Shown here: positions 37,301 to 49,124 of the stretch, piece after piece
Numbering within the stretch: the stretch's first letter is position 1
Layout: each line of letters starts with the position of its first letter
From: Skeletonema tropicum
Lineage: Eukaryota > Bacillariophyta > Thalassiosirophyceae > Thalassiosirales > Thalassiosiraceae
Length of the DNA: 64,000 nucleotides
Direction: 5' to 3'
Assembly (NCBI GenBank): GCA_037178625.1
Contig: CM074127.1
Span: 62,001-126,000, forward strand
The notes under the pieces: model-generated
Told to the model about the DNA's origin: nothing
The model's input: only the letters and a program-made list of their open reading frames with translations
Database searches by the model: none
Made by a program: the position numbers and the translations under genes

Positions 37301-40300
37301 TGATATGGATATGGCCGGCAGTTCTCCAATAATGTCTCGCGCTCCTCTCCACAACTACACAGCGTTGATGTGAAACCAAATAATTATAATTATCAAACGA
37401 GTCAACAGCAGCAGCAACAACAACAACAACATCTGACGAATAACAATCATCATTATATATCACGCAATGCTACAAAAATCATCAAGGGTGAAATTCATAA
37501 CGTTTGTCTCACCATGCGATCTGATCCTCGCTATTATATAAGTAGAAGTACTTCGAACAACTCCTCTTCCGATGGAGGTGATACAGCAGCAATGATGAGA
37601 AGAAGTCGATAGATTCGAATATGAAGATTGTCACCCTCCATTCCCTGGCAATCGACCTACTCATATACCTACACGCAGGCCCATCGAGTTCGCCATTTTA
37701 GCATTGCATTGTGCATTGTTCATTCACTGCGCTGATCTCTAGATAAACCCTTCTTGTCAACACGCACAAATTATTGCAATGCATCCGCCGACAACATGTT
37801 CGTCCTACTCATCTCAGGCTCAGGCTCTTCTCGATCACACGGTTGCGACAACTGCAACAACCAAAAGCCCGCACCCGCAGCGAAATGATAAAAGTGATAT
37901 GGATATGGCCGGCAGTTCTCCAAATAATGTCTCGCGCTCCTCTCCACAACTACACAGCGTTGATGTGAAACCAAATAATTATAATTATCAAACGAGTCAA
38001 CAGCAGCAGCAACAACAACAACAACATCTGACGAATAACAATCATCATTATATATCACGCAATGCTACAAAAATCATCAAGGGTGAAATTCATAACGTTT
38101 GTCTCACCATGCGATCTGATCCTCGCTATTATATAAGTAGAAGTACTTCGAACAACTCCTCTTCCGATGGAGGTGATACAGCAGCAATGATGAGAAGAAG
38201 TCGATAGATTCGAATATGAAGATTGTCACCCTCCATTCCCTGGCAATCGACCTACTCATATACCTACACGCAGGCCCATCGAGTTCGCCATTTTAGCATT
38301 GCATTGTGCATTGTTCATTCACTGCGCTGATCTCTAGATAAACCCTTCTTGTCAACACGCACAAATTATTGCAATGCATCCGCCGACAACATGTTCGTCC
38401 TACTCATCTCAGGCTCAGGCTCTTCTCGATCACACGGTTGCGACAACTGCAACAATCCAAAAGCCCGCAGCGAAATGATAAAAGTGATATGGATATGGCC
38501 GGCAGTTCTCCAAATAATGTCTCGCGCTCCTCTCCACAACTACACAGCGTTGATGTGAAACCAAATAATTATAATTATCAAACGAGTCAACAGCAGCAGC
38601 AACAACAACAACAACATCTGACGAATAACAATCATCATTATATATCACGCAATGCTACAAAAATCATCAAGGGTGAAATTCATAACGTTTGTCTCACCAT
38701 GCGATCTGATCCTCGCTATTATATAAGTAGAAGTACTTCGAACAACTCCTCTTCCGATGGAGGTGATACAGCAGCAATGATGAGAAGAAGTCGATAGATT
38801 CGAATATGAAGATTGTCACCCTCCATTCCCTGGCAATCGACCTACTCATATACCTACACGCAGGCCCATCGAGTTCGCCATTTTAGCATTGCATTGTGCA
38901 TTGTTCATTCACTGCGCTGATCTCTAGATAAACCCTTCTTGTCAACACGCACAAATTATTGCAATGCATCCGCCGACAACATGTTCGTCCTACTCATCTC
39001 AGGCTCAGGCTCTTCTCGATCACACGGTTGCGACAACTGCAACAACCAAAAGCCCGCACCCGCAGCAGCGAAATGATAAAAGTGATATGGATATGGCCGG
39101 CAGTTCTCCAAATAATGTCTCGCGCTCCTCTCCACAACTACACAGCGTTGATGTGAAACCAAATAATTATAATTATCAAACGAGTCAACAGCAGCAGCAA
39201 CAACAACAACAACATCTGACGAATAACAATCATCATTATATATCACGCAATGCTACAAAAATCATCAAGGGTGAAATTCATAACGTTTGTCTCACCATGC
39301 GATCTGATCCTCGCTATTATATAAGTAGAAGTACTTCGAACAACTCCTCTTCCGATGGAGGTGATACAGCAGCAATGATGAGAAGAAGTCGATAGATTCG
39401 AATATGAAGATTGTCACCCTCCATTCCCTGGCAATCGACCTACTCATATACCTACACGCAGGCCCATCGAGTTCGCCATTTTAGCATTGCATTGTGCATT
39501 GTTCATTCACTGCGCTGATCTCTAGATAAACCCTTCTTGTCAACACGCACAAATTATTGCAATGCATCCGCCGACAACATGTTCGTCCTACTCATCTCAG
39601 GCTCAGGCTCTTCTCGATCACACCGGTTGCGACAACTGCAACAACCAAAAGCCCGCAGCGAAATGATAAAAGTGATATGGATATGGCCGGCAGTTTCTCC
39701 AAATATGTCTCGCGCTCCTCTCCACAACTACACAGCGTTGATGTGAAACCAAATAATTATAATTATCAAACGAGTCAACAGCAGCAGCAACAACAACAAC
39801 AACATCTGACGAATAACAATCATCATTATATATCACGCAATGCTACAAAAATCATCAAGGGTGAAATTCATAACGTTTGTCTCACCATGCGATCTGATCC
39901 TCGCTATTATATAAGTAGAAGTACTTCGAACAACTCCTCTTCCGATGGAGGTGATACAGCAGCAATGATGAGAAGAAGTCGATAGATTCGAATATGAAGA
40001 TTGTCACCCTCCATTCCCTGGCAATCGACCTACTCATATACCTACACGCAGGCCCATCGAGTTCGCCATTTTAGCATTGCATTGTGCATTGTTCATTCAC
40101 TGCGCTGATCTCTAGATAAACCCTTCTTGTCAACACGCACAAATTATTGCAATGCATCCGCCGACAACATGTTCGTCCTACTCATCTCAGGCTCAGGCTC
40201 TTCTCGATCACACGGTTGCGACAACTGCAACAACCAAAAGCCCGCCCCCGCAGCGAAATGATAAAAGTGATATGGATATGGCCGGCAGTTCTCCAAATAA

Positions 40301-43300
40301 TGTCTCGCGCTCCTCTCCACAACTACACAGCGTTGATGTGAAACCAAATAATTATAATTATCAACGAGTCAACAGCAGCAGCAACAACAACAACAACATC
40401 TGACGAATAACAATCATCATTATATATCACGCAATGCTACAAAAATCATCAAGGGTGAAATTCATAACGTTTGTCTCACCATGCGATCTGATCCTCGCTA
40501 TTATATAAGTAGAAGTACTTCGAACAACTCCTCTTCCGATGGAGGTGATACAGCAGCAATGATGAGAAGAAGTCGATAGATTCGAATATGAAGATTGTCA
40601 CCCTCCATTCCCTGGCAATCGACCTACTCATATACCTACACGGCAGGCCCATCGAGTTTCGCCATTTTAGCATTGCATTGTGCATTGTTCATTCACTGCG
40701 CTGATCTCTAGATATAAACCCTTCTTGTCAACACGCACAAATTATTGCAATGCATCCGCCGACAACATGTTCGTCCTACTCATCTCAGGCTCAGGCTCTT
40801 CTCGATCACACGGTTGCGACAACTGCAACAACCAAAAGCCCGCAGCGAATGATAAAAGTGATATGGATATGGCCGGCAGTTCTCCAAATAATGTCTCGCG
40901 CTCCTCTCCACAACTACACAGCGTTTGATGTGAAACCAATATAATTATAATTATCAAAACGAGTCAACAATCAAGCAAGCAGCAACAACAACAACAACAT
41001 CTAATGACGTCCTCTAATATATCACGCAATGCTACCCAAATAATCAAAATCATCAAGGGTGAAATTCATAACGTTTGTCTCACCATGCATCTGATCCTCG
41101 CTATTATATAAGTAGAAGTACTTCGAACAACTCCTCTTCCGATGGAGGTGATACAGCAGCAATGATGAGAAGAAGTCGATAGATTCGAATATGAAGATTG
41201 TCACCCTCCATTCCCTGGCAATCGACCTACTCATATACCTACACGCAGGCCCATCGAGTTCGCCATTTTAGCATTGCATTGTGCATTGTTCATTCACTGC
41301 GCTGATCTCTAGATAAACCCTTCTTGTCAACACGCACAAATTATTGGCAATGCATCCGCCGACAACATGTTCGTCCTACTCATCTCAGGCTCAGGCTCTT
41401 CTCGATCACACGGTTGCGACAACTGCAACAATCCAAAAGCCCGCACCCGCAGCGAAATGATAAAAGTGATATGGATATGGCCGGCAGTTCTCCAAATGAA
41501 TGTCTCGCGCTCCTCTCCACAACTACACAGCGTTGATGTGAAACCAAATAATTATAATTATCAAACGAGTCAACAGCAGCAGCAACAACAACAACAACAT
41601 CTGACGAATAACAATCATCATTATATATCACGCAATGCTACAAAAATCATCAAGGGTGAAATTCATAACGTTTGTCTCACCATGCGAATCTGATCCTCGC
41701 TATTATATAAGTAGAAGTACTTCGAACAACTCCTCTTCCGATGGAGGTGATACAGCAGCAATGATGAGAAGAAGTCGATAGATTCGAATATGAAGATTGT
41801 CACCCTCCATTCCCTGGCAATCGACCTACTCATATACCTACACGCAGGCCCATCGAGTTCGCCATTTTAAGCATTGCATTGTGCATTGTTTCATTCACTG
41901 CGCTGATCTCTAGATAAACCCTTCTTGTCAACACGCACAAATTATTGCAATGCATCCGCCGACAACATGTTCGTCCTACTCATCTCAGGCTCAGGCTCTT
42001 CTCGATCACACGGTTGCGACAACTGCAACAACCAAAAGCCCCGCACCCGCAGCGAAATGATAAAAGTGATATGGATATGGCCGGCAGTTCTCCAAATAAT
42101 GTCTCGCGCTCCTCTCCACAACTACACAGCGTTGATGTGAAACCAAATAATTATAATTATCAAACGAGTCAACAGCAGCAGCAACAACAACAACAACATC
42201 TGACGAATAACAATTCATCATTATATATCACGCAATGCTACAAAAATCATCAAGGGTGAAATTCATAACGTTTTGTCTCACCATGCGAATCTGATCCTCG
42301 CTATTATATAAGTAGAAGTACTTCGAACAACTCCTCTTCCGATGGAGGTGATACAGCAGCAATGATGAGAAGAAGTCGATAGATTCGAATATGAAGATTG
42401 TCACTCCATTCCCTGGCAATCGACCTACTCATATACCTACACGCAGGCCCATCGAGTTCGCCATTTTAGCATTGCATTGTGCATTGTTCATTCACTGCCG
42501 CTGAATCTCTAGATAAACCCTTCTTGTCAACACGCACAAATTATTGCAATGCATCCGCCGACAACATGTTCGTTCCTACTCATCTCAGGCTCAGGCTCTT
42601 CTCGATCACACGGTTGCGACAACTGCAACAACCAAAAGCCCGCACCCGCGAAATGATAAAAGTGATATGGATATGGCCGGCAGTTCTCCAAATAATGTCT
42701 CGCGCTCCTCTCCACAACTACACAGCGTTGATGTGAAACCAAATAATTATAATTATCAAACGAGTCAACAGCAGCAGCAACAACAACAACAACATCTGAC
42801 GAATAACAATCATCATTATATATCACGCAATGCCTACAAAAATCATCAAGGGTGAAATTCATAACGTTTGTCTCACCATGCGATCTGATCCTCGCTATTA
42901 TATAAGTAGAAGTACTTCGAACAACTCCTCTTCCGATGGAGGTGATACAGCAGCAATGATGAGAAGAAGTCGATAGATTCGAATATGAAGATTGTCACCC
43001 TCCATTCCCTGGCAATCGACCTACTCATATACCTACACGCAGGCCCATCGAGTTCGCCATTTTAGCATTGCATTGTGCATTGTTCATTCACTGCGCTGAT
43101 CTCTAGATAAACCCTTCTTGTCAACACGCACAAATTATTGCAATGCATCCGCCGACAACATGTTCGTCCTACTCATCTCAGGCTCAGGCTCTTCTCGATC
43201 ACACGGTTGGCGACAACTGCAACAACCAAAAGCCCGCACCCGCAGCGAAATGATAAAAGTGATATGGATATGGCCGGCAGTTCTCCAAATAATGTCTCGC

Positions 43301-43602
43301 GCTCCTCTCCACAACTACACAGCGTTTGATGTGAAACCAAATAATTATAATTATCAAACGAGTCAACAGCAGCAGCAACAACAACAACAACAACATCTGA
43401 TGAATAACAATCAACATTATACCTAAGCAATGGTCAATTATACTCGTGTAGATATCTAATCTGATTAATTTGTCTTTACCATGCGATCTGATCCTCGCTA
43501 TTATATAAGTAGAAGTACTTCGAACAACCCCTCTTCCGATGGAGGTGATACAGCAGCAATGATGAGAAGAAGTCGATAGATTCGAATATGAAGATTGTCA
43601 CC
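25357..43602. repeat. ~595-bp tandem array (~30 copies) carrying a polyQ reading frame
   Basis: About 30 head-to-tail units (538-603 bp, usually 588-597) from the gap to 43602. In intact units a plus-strand ORF of ~142 codons begins at atgcatccgccgacaac and ends at gaagaagtcgatag. It reads through a Ser/Thr/His-rich stretch, a CAG/CAA-coded polyQ and NNNHH, then KIIKGEIHNVCLTMRSD-, and ends RRSR. The block around GEIHNV...MR resembles the start of the GBF1/GNOM ARF-GEF N-terminal domain; this is inference. Many units have 1-base indels (such as gcgaatctg for gcgatctg) that break the frame, and the most irregular units lie at the two ends. The first unit and the one at 30701 have internal deletions. 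I treat the array as a satellite derived from a gene fragment, not as ~30 genes. Confidence 0.93.
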
Positions 43603-44476
43603 TGTATATTAGTGAGATTACCGAAATTTACATGATTCGTTTAGTGTTATGGAAGTGGATGGCATCTTTTCCTTGTCGAGCAATACTGCTGTTTCTTCAG
43701 GATCATCTCAATTTTTTGTCTTCCAAGCTCCACGCCGCCGCTCTTGTGTGAAAGCACAAGAATAGACACTCACGTTGATCTCTCTTTTGGTAATGAACGA
43801 AGGAATTCACCACACAACTGGCCGTTTGCCGCAGTGCTTGGAAAGATATGAGGACATCTCTCAATAACAACATCACGTTTGGATTCTTCTCCGTTGTCTT
43901 CTTCTTATTCCTTTGAAGATATCAAACCAAATGGGCAATCTCTGCTTTGCTCGACGAAACTCTACTTCTTTAACTCAAGCTCAAGACGAAGCTTGACACG
44001 AGGTCAGCCGTGGGGCAAGTCACTCAAGTGATGTGATGGCTTAACTTACTATTTCGGCAGACCTGGCGCAATCTTAACTTACCTTGATATAGAAGCTCAA
44101 CATTGCCCCAGAGAGCTAGCTGAATTGATTGTGTTTGCACAATAATTCTTGTGTGAGCTGTGCCACAATTCTTGAGCAATTCGAAACTGATAACAGAAGA
44201 TCCATCACTCGATGTATGTATATGTATTGCTCGTCATTCTCAGCTCAGGAGAGGACTGACTACACAGAAACAGTTTCACTATGATGTGATGTGTGAACGG
44301 ATTCGAATTCGAATCGGAGCTGGGGCCAATCTGGTCTCAGCAGATTGAACTCTTCCTGGGAAGCATTGCACTCGGCACTCGGCTCAGCAGCGCAAATAGC
44401 TATATTTATGTAACAGAAATTTTAAAGTACGTCTGGTGAGCCCTCAAGAGGCGACATTATCTATGCTAAGTGATAA
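43603..44476. other. Unique spacer between the tandem array and the Helitron
   Basis: No ORF above ~62 codons and no recognised gene. Its right end (44413-44455) has a 45-bp block, starting cagaaattttaaagtacgtc, that recurs in the same orientation at 52122-52168 beyond the Helitron genes. Confidence 0.7.
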
Positions 44477-44976
44477 NNNNNNNNNNNNNNNNNNNNNNNN
44501 NNNNNNNNNNNNNNNNNNNNNNNNNNNNNNNNNNNNNNNNNNNNNNNNNNNNNNNNNNNNNNNNNNNNNNNNNNNNNNNNNNNNNNNNNNNNNNNNNNNN
44601 NNNNNNNNNNNNNNNNNNNNNNNNNNNNNNNNNNNNNNNNNNNNNNNNNNNNNNNNNNNNNNNNNNNNNNNNNNNNNNNNNNNNNNNNNNNNNNNNNNNN
44701 NNNNNNNNNNNNNNNNNNNNNNNNNNNNNNNNNNNNNNNNNNNNNNNNNNNNNNNNNNNNNNNNNNNNNNNNNNNNNNNNNNNNNNNNNNNNNNNNNNNN
44801 NNNNNNNNNNNNNNNNNNNNNNNNNNNNNNNNNNNNNNNNNNNNNNNNNNNNNNNNNNNNNNNNNNNNNNNNNNNNNNNNNNNNNNNNNNNNNNNNNNNN
44901 NNNNNNNNNNNNNNNNNNNNNNNNNNNNNNNNNNNNNNNNNNNNNNNNNNNNNNNNNNNNNNNNNNNNNNNNNNNN
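44477..44976. other. Assembly gap (500 N)
   Basis: Exactly 500 N, hiding the N-terminus of the Helitron protein and possibly upstream exons. Confidence 0.99.
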
Positions 44977-47900
44977 AGTGAACTTGGATGGTGCAAACAA
45001 GGCACGAGAGCTGCTGTTACGTACAAATACAAAAAATGGTGACAGCTGCAATTGCGATGGCTGCCACCGAGCCATTGGGTGCAGTGTGTGTGATGAATTC
45101 ATTATTGGAACGGAGGAGCTGTGTTGGATCACGAAGGAAGAACTTCTAGAGCACAAAGACCGACTTGGAGTAGAGGCGTACCAAGAATATTATCATGGAG
45201 GACAGGAAATTGACCAAGAGCTCAAACAACAGTACGAAATTAGTGGTATGGAAGGCATGCTCCTCTCGAGGCGCTTCGGTAAAGATGATGCTAGTGAATT
45301 CATGATCTGTTCAAGCTGTAAAGCCTCCCTAAGGACCAAGAGCGAATCCCCTCCAAAACACTCGATTGCCAATGGCTTCTTGATCGGAACCATACCTACA
45401 ACCATCGCGTTTGAACAAGATGGAGAGATGAAAAGCTTGAAGACGACAAAAGAAGTCCACGACGAGCACGGAAAGCCCATTCCTAATCAGACGGTGAGCT
45501 TAGTGACGAGTGTTATGGCTGCTGCCATTTCTCCCACTCGTCCTTACGCTTATATATTCTCTTACCGAGGAGGCAGGCATCAGAGCCTGATCGGAAATTT
45601 TCAGTTCTTTGAGACAGATCAGGCGAAGGTTGCAGGTGCATTAAATTGTCTACACCAATCAGGTGTTGCGTCAAATATTTATGTGGTTTTGAATGGGAGG
45701 ATGACACCAACCCAAAAAGACATTGTTCGAAAGAAGGCAGAGCTGGACACAAGGCTTTATTTTGGCTTGCTTCACTGGTTCAAGGAACACCACCCCGCAT
45801 TCAGGGACTTGGTAATAGAGGATGAAAGTTCAGCTGTAAATATTGAGTTGGTAGAAGACCCTGATTCCGATTCAAACACGGATATACCTGGGGACCCCGC
45901 AAAAGAGAATAAGGAAGAAGGTGCTACATTTTACTTTTCTGGTGGAGGGGAACCAACAACAGACACAAGTGTGTACAAAACGAGTAGGGAACTTGTGATG
46001 GCCATTCTGAAAGATCACTCGGCGCCAACGCTTGCTATACACGGGGGCAATTATGCCAGTCATTTGGATGTAATGAAGTTGGAGAGTGTGTTTCCTACTG
46101 TATTCCCATTTGGAAGTGGAGGGCCAACTCTAGAACGCCGGAATAAGATTTCTGATGAGGAAATAATTCGGCATTATCTAAAGTTGTCCCTGCCTCAGTT
46201 CATGGAAAGTGAATTCGTGCTTGTCGCAAACTTTTTACTTGGGCGGATATTATCGTTTAAGAGCGCCGTGATGAAATGTAGGCCACTGGTTAACGAGCAT
46301 GGTGAAGCAGTTGGTGATGAAATCGGCAAAATGACCATCGAGGAAATTGAAGAAGCAATCAACGAGGAGCATGCCAACAAGAAAAGTACTAGTACAGCCA
46401 GCAAGTTTCTCAAGGCTGTGAGCGCATCTTGCCGCCATTTGGGCATGAATGAAGAAGCTGCAAAGAGCGCTCGGCGGAAGTGCTTTGCCCTTCAGGACTT
46501 CTTCGGGATGCACTCTCTCTTTGTAACAATAACGATTGACGATGAGTGTAGCTTCAGAGTGCGACTATACCCATATGCGGATGCCAATGGCGAAGGAGTA
46601 AGTCCTCTGCTTTGTAATGTAACTTGTAGTGGCAGATTGATGTTATTAGGGTAAACACTCATCTTTCTCTTTTTCCTTTGGGCGTGTCTCCAACATAGAC
46701 GTCAATGCCTCCACTGGACTCGTCCGATGCAGAATGCTTAGCTGATCTGACGTTACGGCGAAGAATCCGACGAAAATATCCTGGAGCCTGTTCTCTAGAG
46801 TTTCAGGGTGCGATGCAGATAGCTTTAGAGTGCTTGTTTGGCTGGGAACCGCAGAAGCAGAGGGGGAAAAGGATGTTGTTTGGAGTGATGGAGGCTTATT
46901 GCAGAGCCGACGAGGAGCAAGGAAGGGGGTCACTCCATTCCCACTGGCTTGTGTGGATAAAGCACTTTGGCCAATTGAGACGCCTGCTGTTTGCCAAAGA
47001 TAAGAATACAAGAGAACTCGCAAGAGCTAGCTATATCGCATACGTGAACAAGATAATGTGCGCTCGTCAATGTGATTTTGAAGTCGAGGTTACGCACACA
47101 TGTCGTGGAACAGACGACAAGAAGGGGCCTGTGAATGAAATCTTCCAGAATTGCTGTCCCAGCATACTCAGAGAAGCTAGGCACGAGGAAGGTTGCAAAA
47201 ATATAAAAGGACGCGTGATGCAATGCAAATCGTGTGGCAAATGCGAGGCCACCACCGATGTTACCACAGAGGTGCTGAAGAACCTTCAGCAAGGATCCTC
47301 CGCGAACTCATTAAATTATCCGCTTTCCAGTGAAAGGCTGGACATTGCCGCTTATCGTACCATGTATGATGTGCCAGATGTCAATGGCTCGGATCCTGAT
47401 TCGATATCGAGGTATATCCTTTTGAACGAACGATTTAATCAACATGCAACGAAACATGCTTCTTCTTGTTTTAAGAAAGGGTGTGAGTGCCGTTTCCTGT
47501 TTCCCTTTCTGGCGACTTCTGGGAATGAGCTTGATATTCTTGTAACCGACGTGATGAAAGATCTGATTCTTTTGTGGCAAGAAAAGAGGGCGGAAGAAGA
47601 AGAACTTGATGAATGGGGGCAGTGTCATTGGTCAGAAGAGGAAATCGATGAAAGATTAAAAAGATCAGTCGAGCGCCTGTCCGAGGCCAATTCTAGAAGT
47701 TCTTTTCGATGTCGAGAATCTCATCCAGGAAGTTGCTGCCGTGGCTAAATCGATCGAAGACGCAGCTGATGAGACTAACACGGCTACCTTGCACGACTTG
47801 TCCAAGGATGCTGCTGTCGTGAATAACCTGGCCAAGGAAGTGGCAAAGAACAAAGGGACAGGGTGTATGATGGGAATACGCCGATTGAGGTGATGCGGCA

Positions 47901-48225
47901 CACGTTGGATGGTGGTACGTGCAGAGAAAACAGGTTCGTTGTCGAAATTCAGCGTCCTCAGGGGTGCCAATTTATGAACGTTTACAATCGAGTGCTGTCC
48001 CATATATTCACTTGCAACACAAACATTGCGATCGGCGATTCGGGGCAAACTTGGTACCAGACACTTTACAACTGCAAAAATACGCAGTCTGATGACAGAG
48101 AACCGAGGGATGTTGTTGCTAAGAGTGTCATCAGGCGATTAGTCAGGGCACAACGTAACGAGAACACGCGAACAGTCAGGGGAGGGGACCAAAGAAGAAG
48201 AAAAGGAAACAAATACTTGGGTTGA
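44977..48225 (+). pseudogene. Helitron Rep, N-terminal half with HUH motif (one intron, frameshifts)
   Basis: The frame enters from the gap. The first part (to 46597) has a Cys-rich start (CNCDGC, CSVC, CSSC), a block like the DUF6570 region (ICSSCK...ANGFLIGTIP) and the helitron-like N domain (FPTVFPFGSG, FVLVANFLLGR, DFFGMHSLFVTITID). An intron at 46598-46698 joins it in frame to GRGSLHSHWLVW, the HUH metal site (HSH codons 46936-46944). After ~47692 the frame moves +1 and near 47860 it moves back. The recovered frame holds the catalytic two-tyrosine motif YQTLYNCK (48055-48078), which nicks and joins DNA during rolling-circle transposition. The catalytic residues survive, so decay is recent, unless the shifts are sequencing errors. 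Confidence 0.85.
46598..46698 (+). other. Spliceosomal intron inside the Helitron Rep gene (101 bp, phase 0)
   Basis: The donor gtaagt at 46598 follows codon GGA, and the acceptor caacatag ends at 46698 after a T/C-rich tract. Removing 101 bp joins the two frames exactly, giving ...ADANGEG-TSMPPLD..., and the joined sequence runs smoothly through the Rep domain. Without splicing the first frame ends at 46654. Confidence 0.88.
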
Positions 48226-49124
48226 GGGCCTGTCTCGAGTTTTATCGGGAATCAACGCGGCGACGTCGCGGGAATGTAATTAGTGCTCCGATGAGCCACA
48301 ACCTTGCGTCTAATAAAGGATCGAGATTTCATTTCTCTCATGACTTTGCGGAGTTGCTCGTGGGTCAGTTAGCAGAAGTTTTGGAGAATGGAAGCGATGA
48401 GGTCAGCGCCATAGTTCGGATATGCAAGGAGGGTCGCAATGAGGTGACACAATGGAAGGACATATCTGCCAATGACTACATTTATCGGCCCAGAGACTTG
48501 GAAGCTCTCTGCTTTTACCAGCAATCAATGTATTACGCAAAGGGGTACAAAAAGGATGGTCTGTCCAATGATGCCGGAGCCGAAACAAAACAAATGGCAT
48601 TTGAAAAAGGTCACCCTGGCGTGAACTTCGCTTATCTGAGCAAGCTGAAACGTGTCAGGATCCCAAACGTGTCGCTACCCGATGGTAGCCTGTGCCGCAT
48701 CGAAGAACTTCGCGTCAACGACGATGCACCAAGCGAAGAGGTGAAAAAGAAACGAGAGAATTATGCAAAGATGGCTCTTTTGATGTTCTGCCCCTTTCGT
48801 GGGGAAAATGGATTAGACGTTTTGAAGGGGGAACGGACCGAAGGGAATAGTTACTGGAACAGATTCAATGCGTTCCGCATCGAGTACTATAGGCAGATGG
48901 GCCGTCTTTCTTATAAAGAAAAATGCGAGACGGAGTTCCTGCTACCGCCGAGTGCTATTGACATCAAAGACGACAAAAGCTTGTTATCGAAACAGTATTT
49001 GTATCTGAATGAGGACGGCAATGAAACTGGGCCCGCTTTCTGGGTTAAAGGATTTGATATTTTACAGAACAACGAGGACAGAATGAGTATGGAACAACAA
49101 TATCAAGCCGCGCTACAGACGTAA
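48150..49124 (+). pseudogene. Helitron Rep, C-terminal part (separate frame)
   Basis: The frame changes from that of the YQTLYNCK segment somewhere between ~48130 and 48225. The new frame (KKKRKQILGLRACLEFY...) matches the expected downstream Rep region: a conserved APMSHNL...RFHFSHDF block, then ALCFYQQSMYY, FEKGHPG, a KLKRVRIPNVSLPDG stretch and YAKMALLMFCPFRG. These are the standard landmarks between Rep and helicase in Helitron proteins. The frame stops at 49124 because of another one-base shift; the next frame picks up at 49121 with VISDLAPFPEKY. Confidence 0.82.

Noticed and set aside
25412..43430. Minus-strand ORFs (60-111 codons) inside the 595-bp units
   Set aside because: They are shadows of the plus-strand polyQ frame; the poly-Val/Ala stretches are the reverse of CAG/CAA repeats.
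4432..43602. Regularly spaced repeats as a CRISPR array
   Set aside because: The arrays are contiguous monomers of 184 or ~595 bp without unique spacers, in a eukaryotic setting with introns and retroelements.
3779..45156. Long ORFs that cross the N runs
   Set aside because: Ambiguous bases create artificial open frames; only the flanking real sequence was used.
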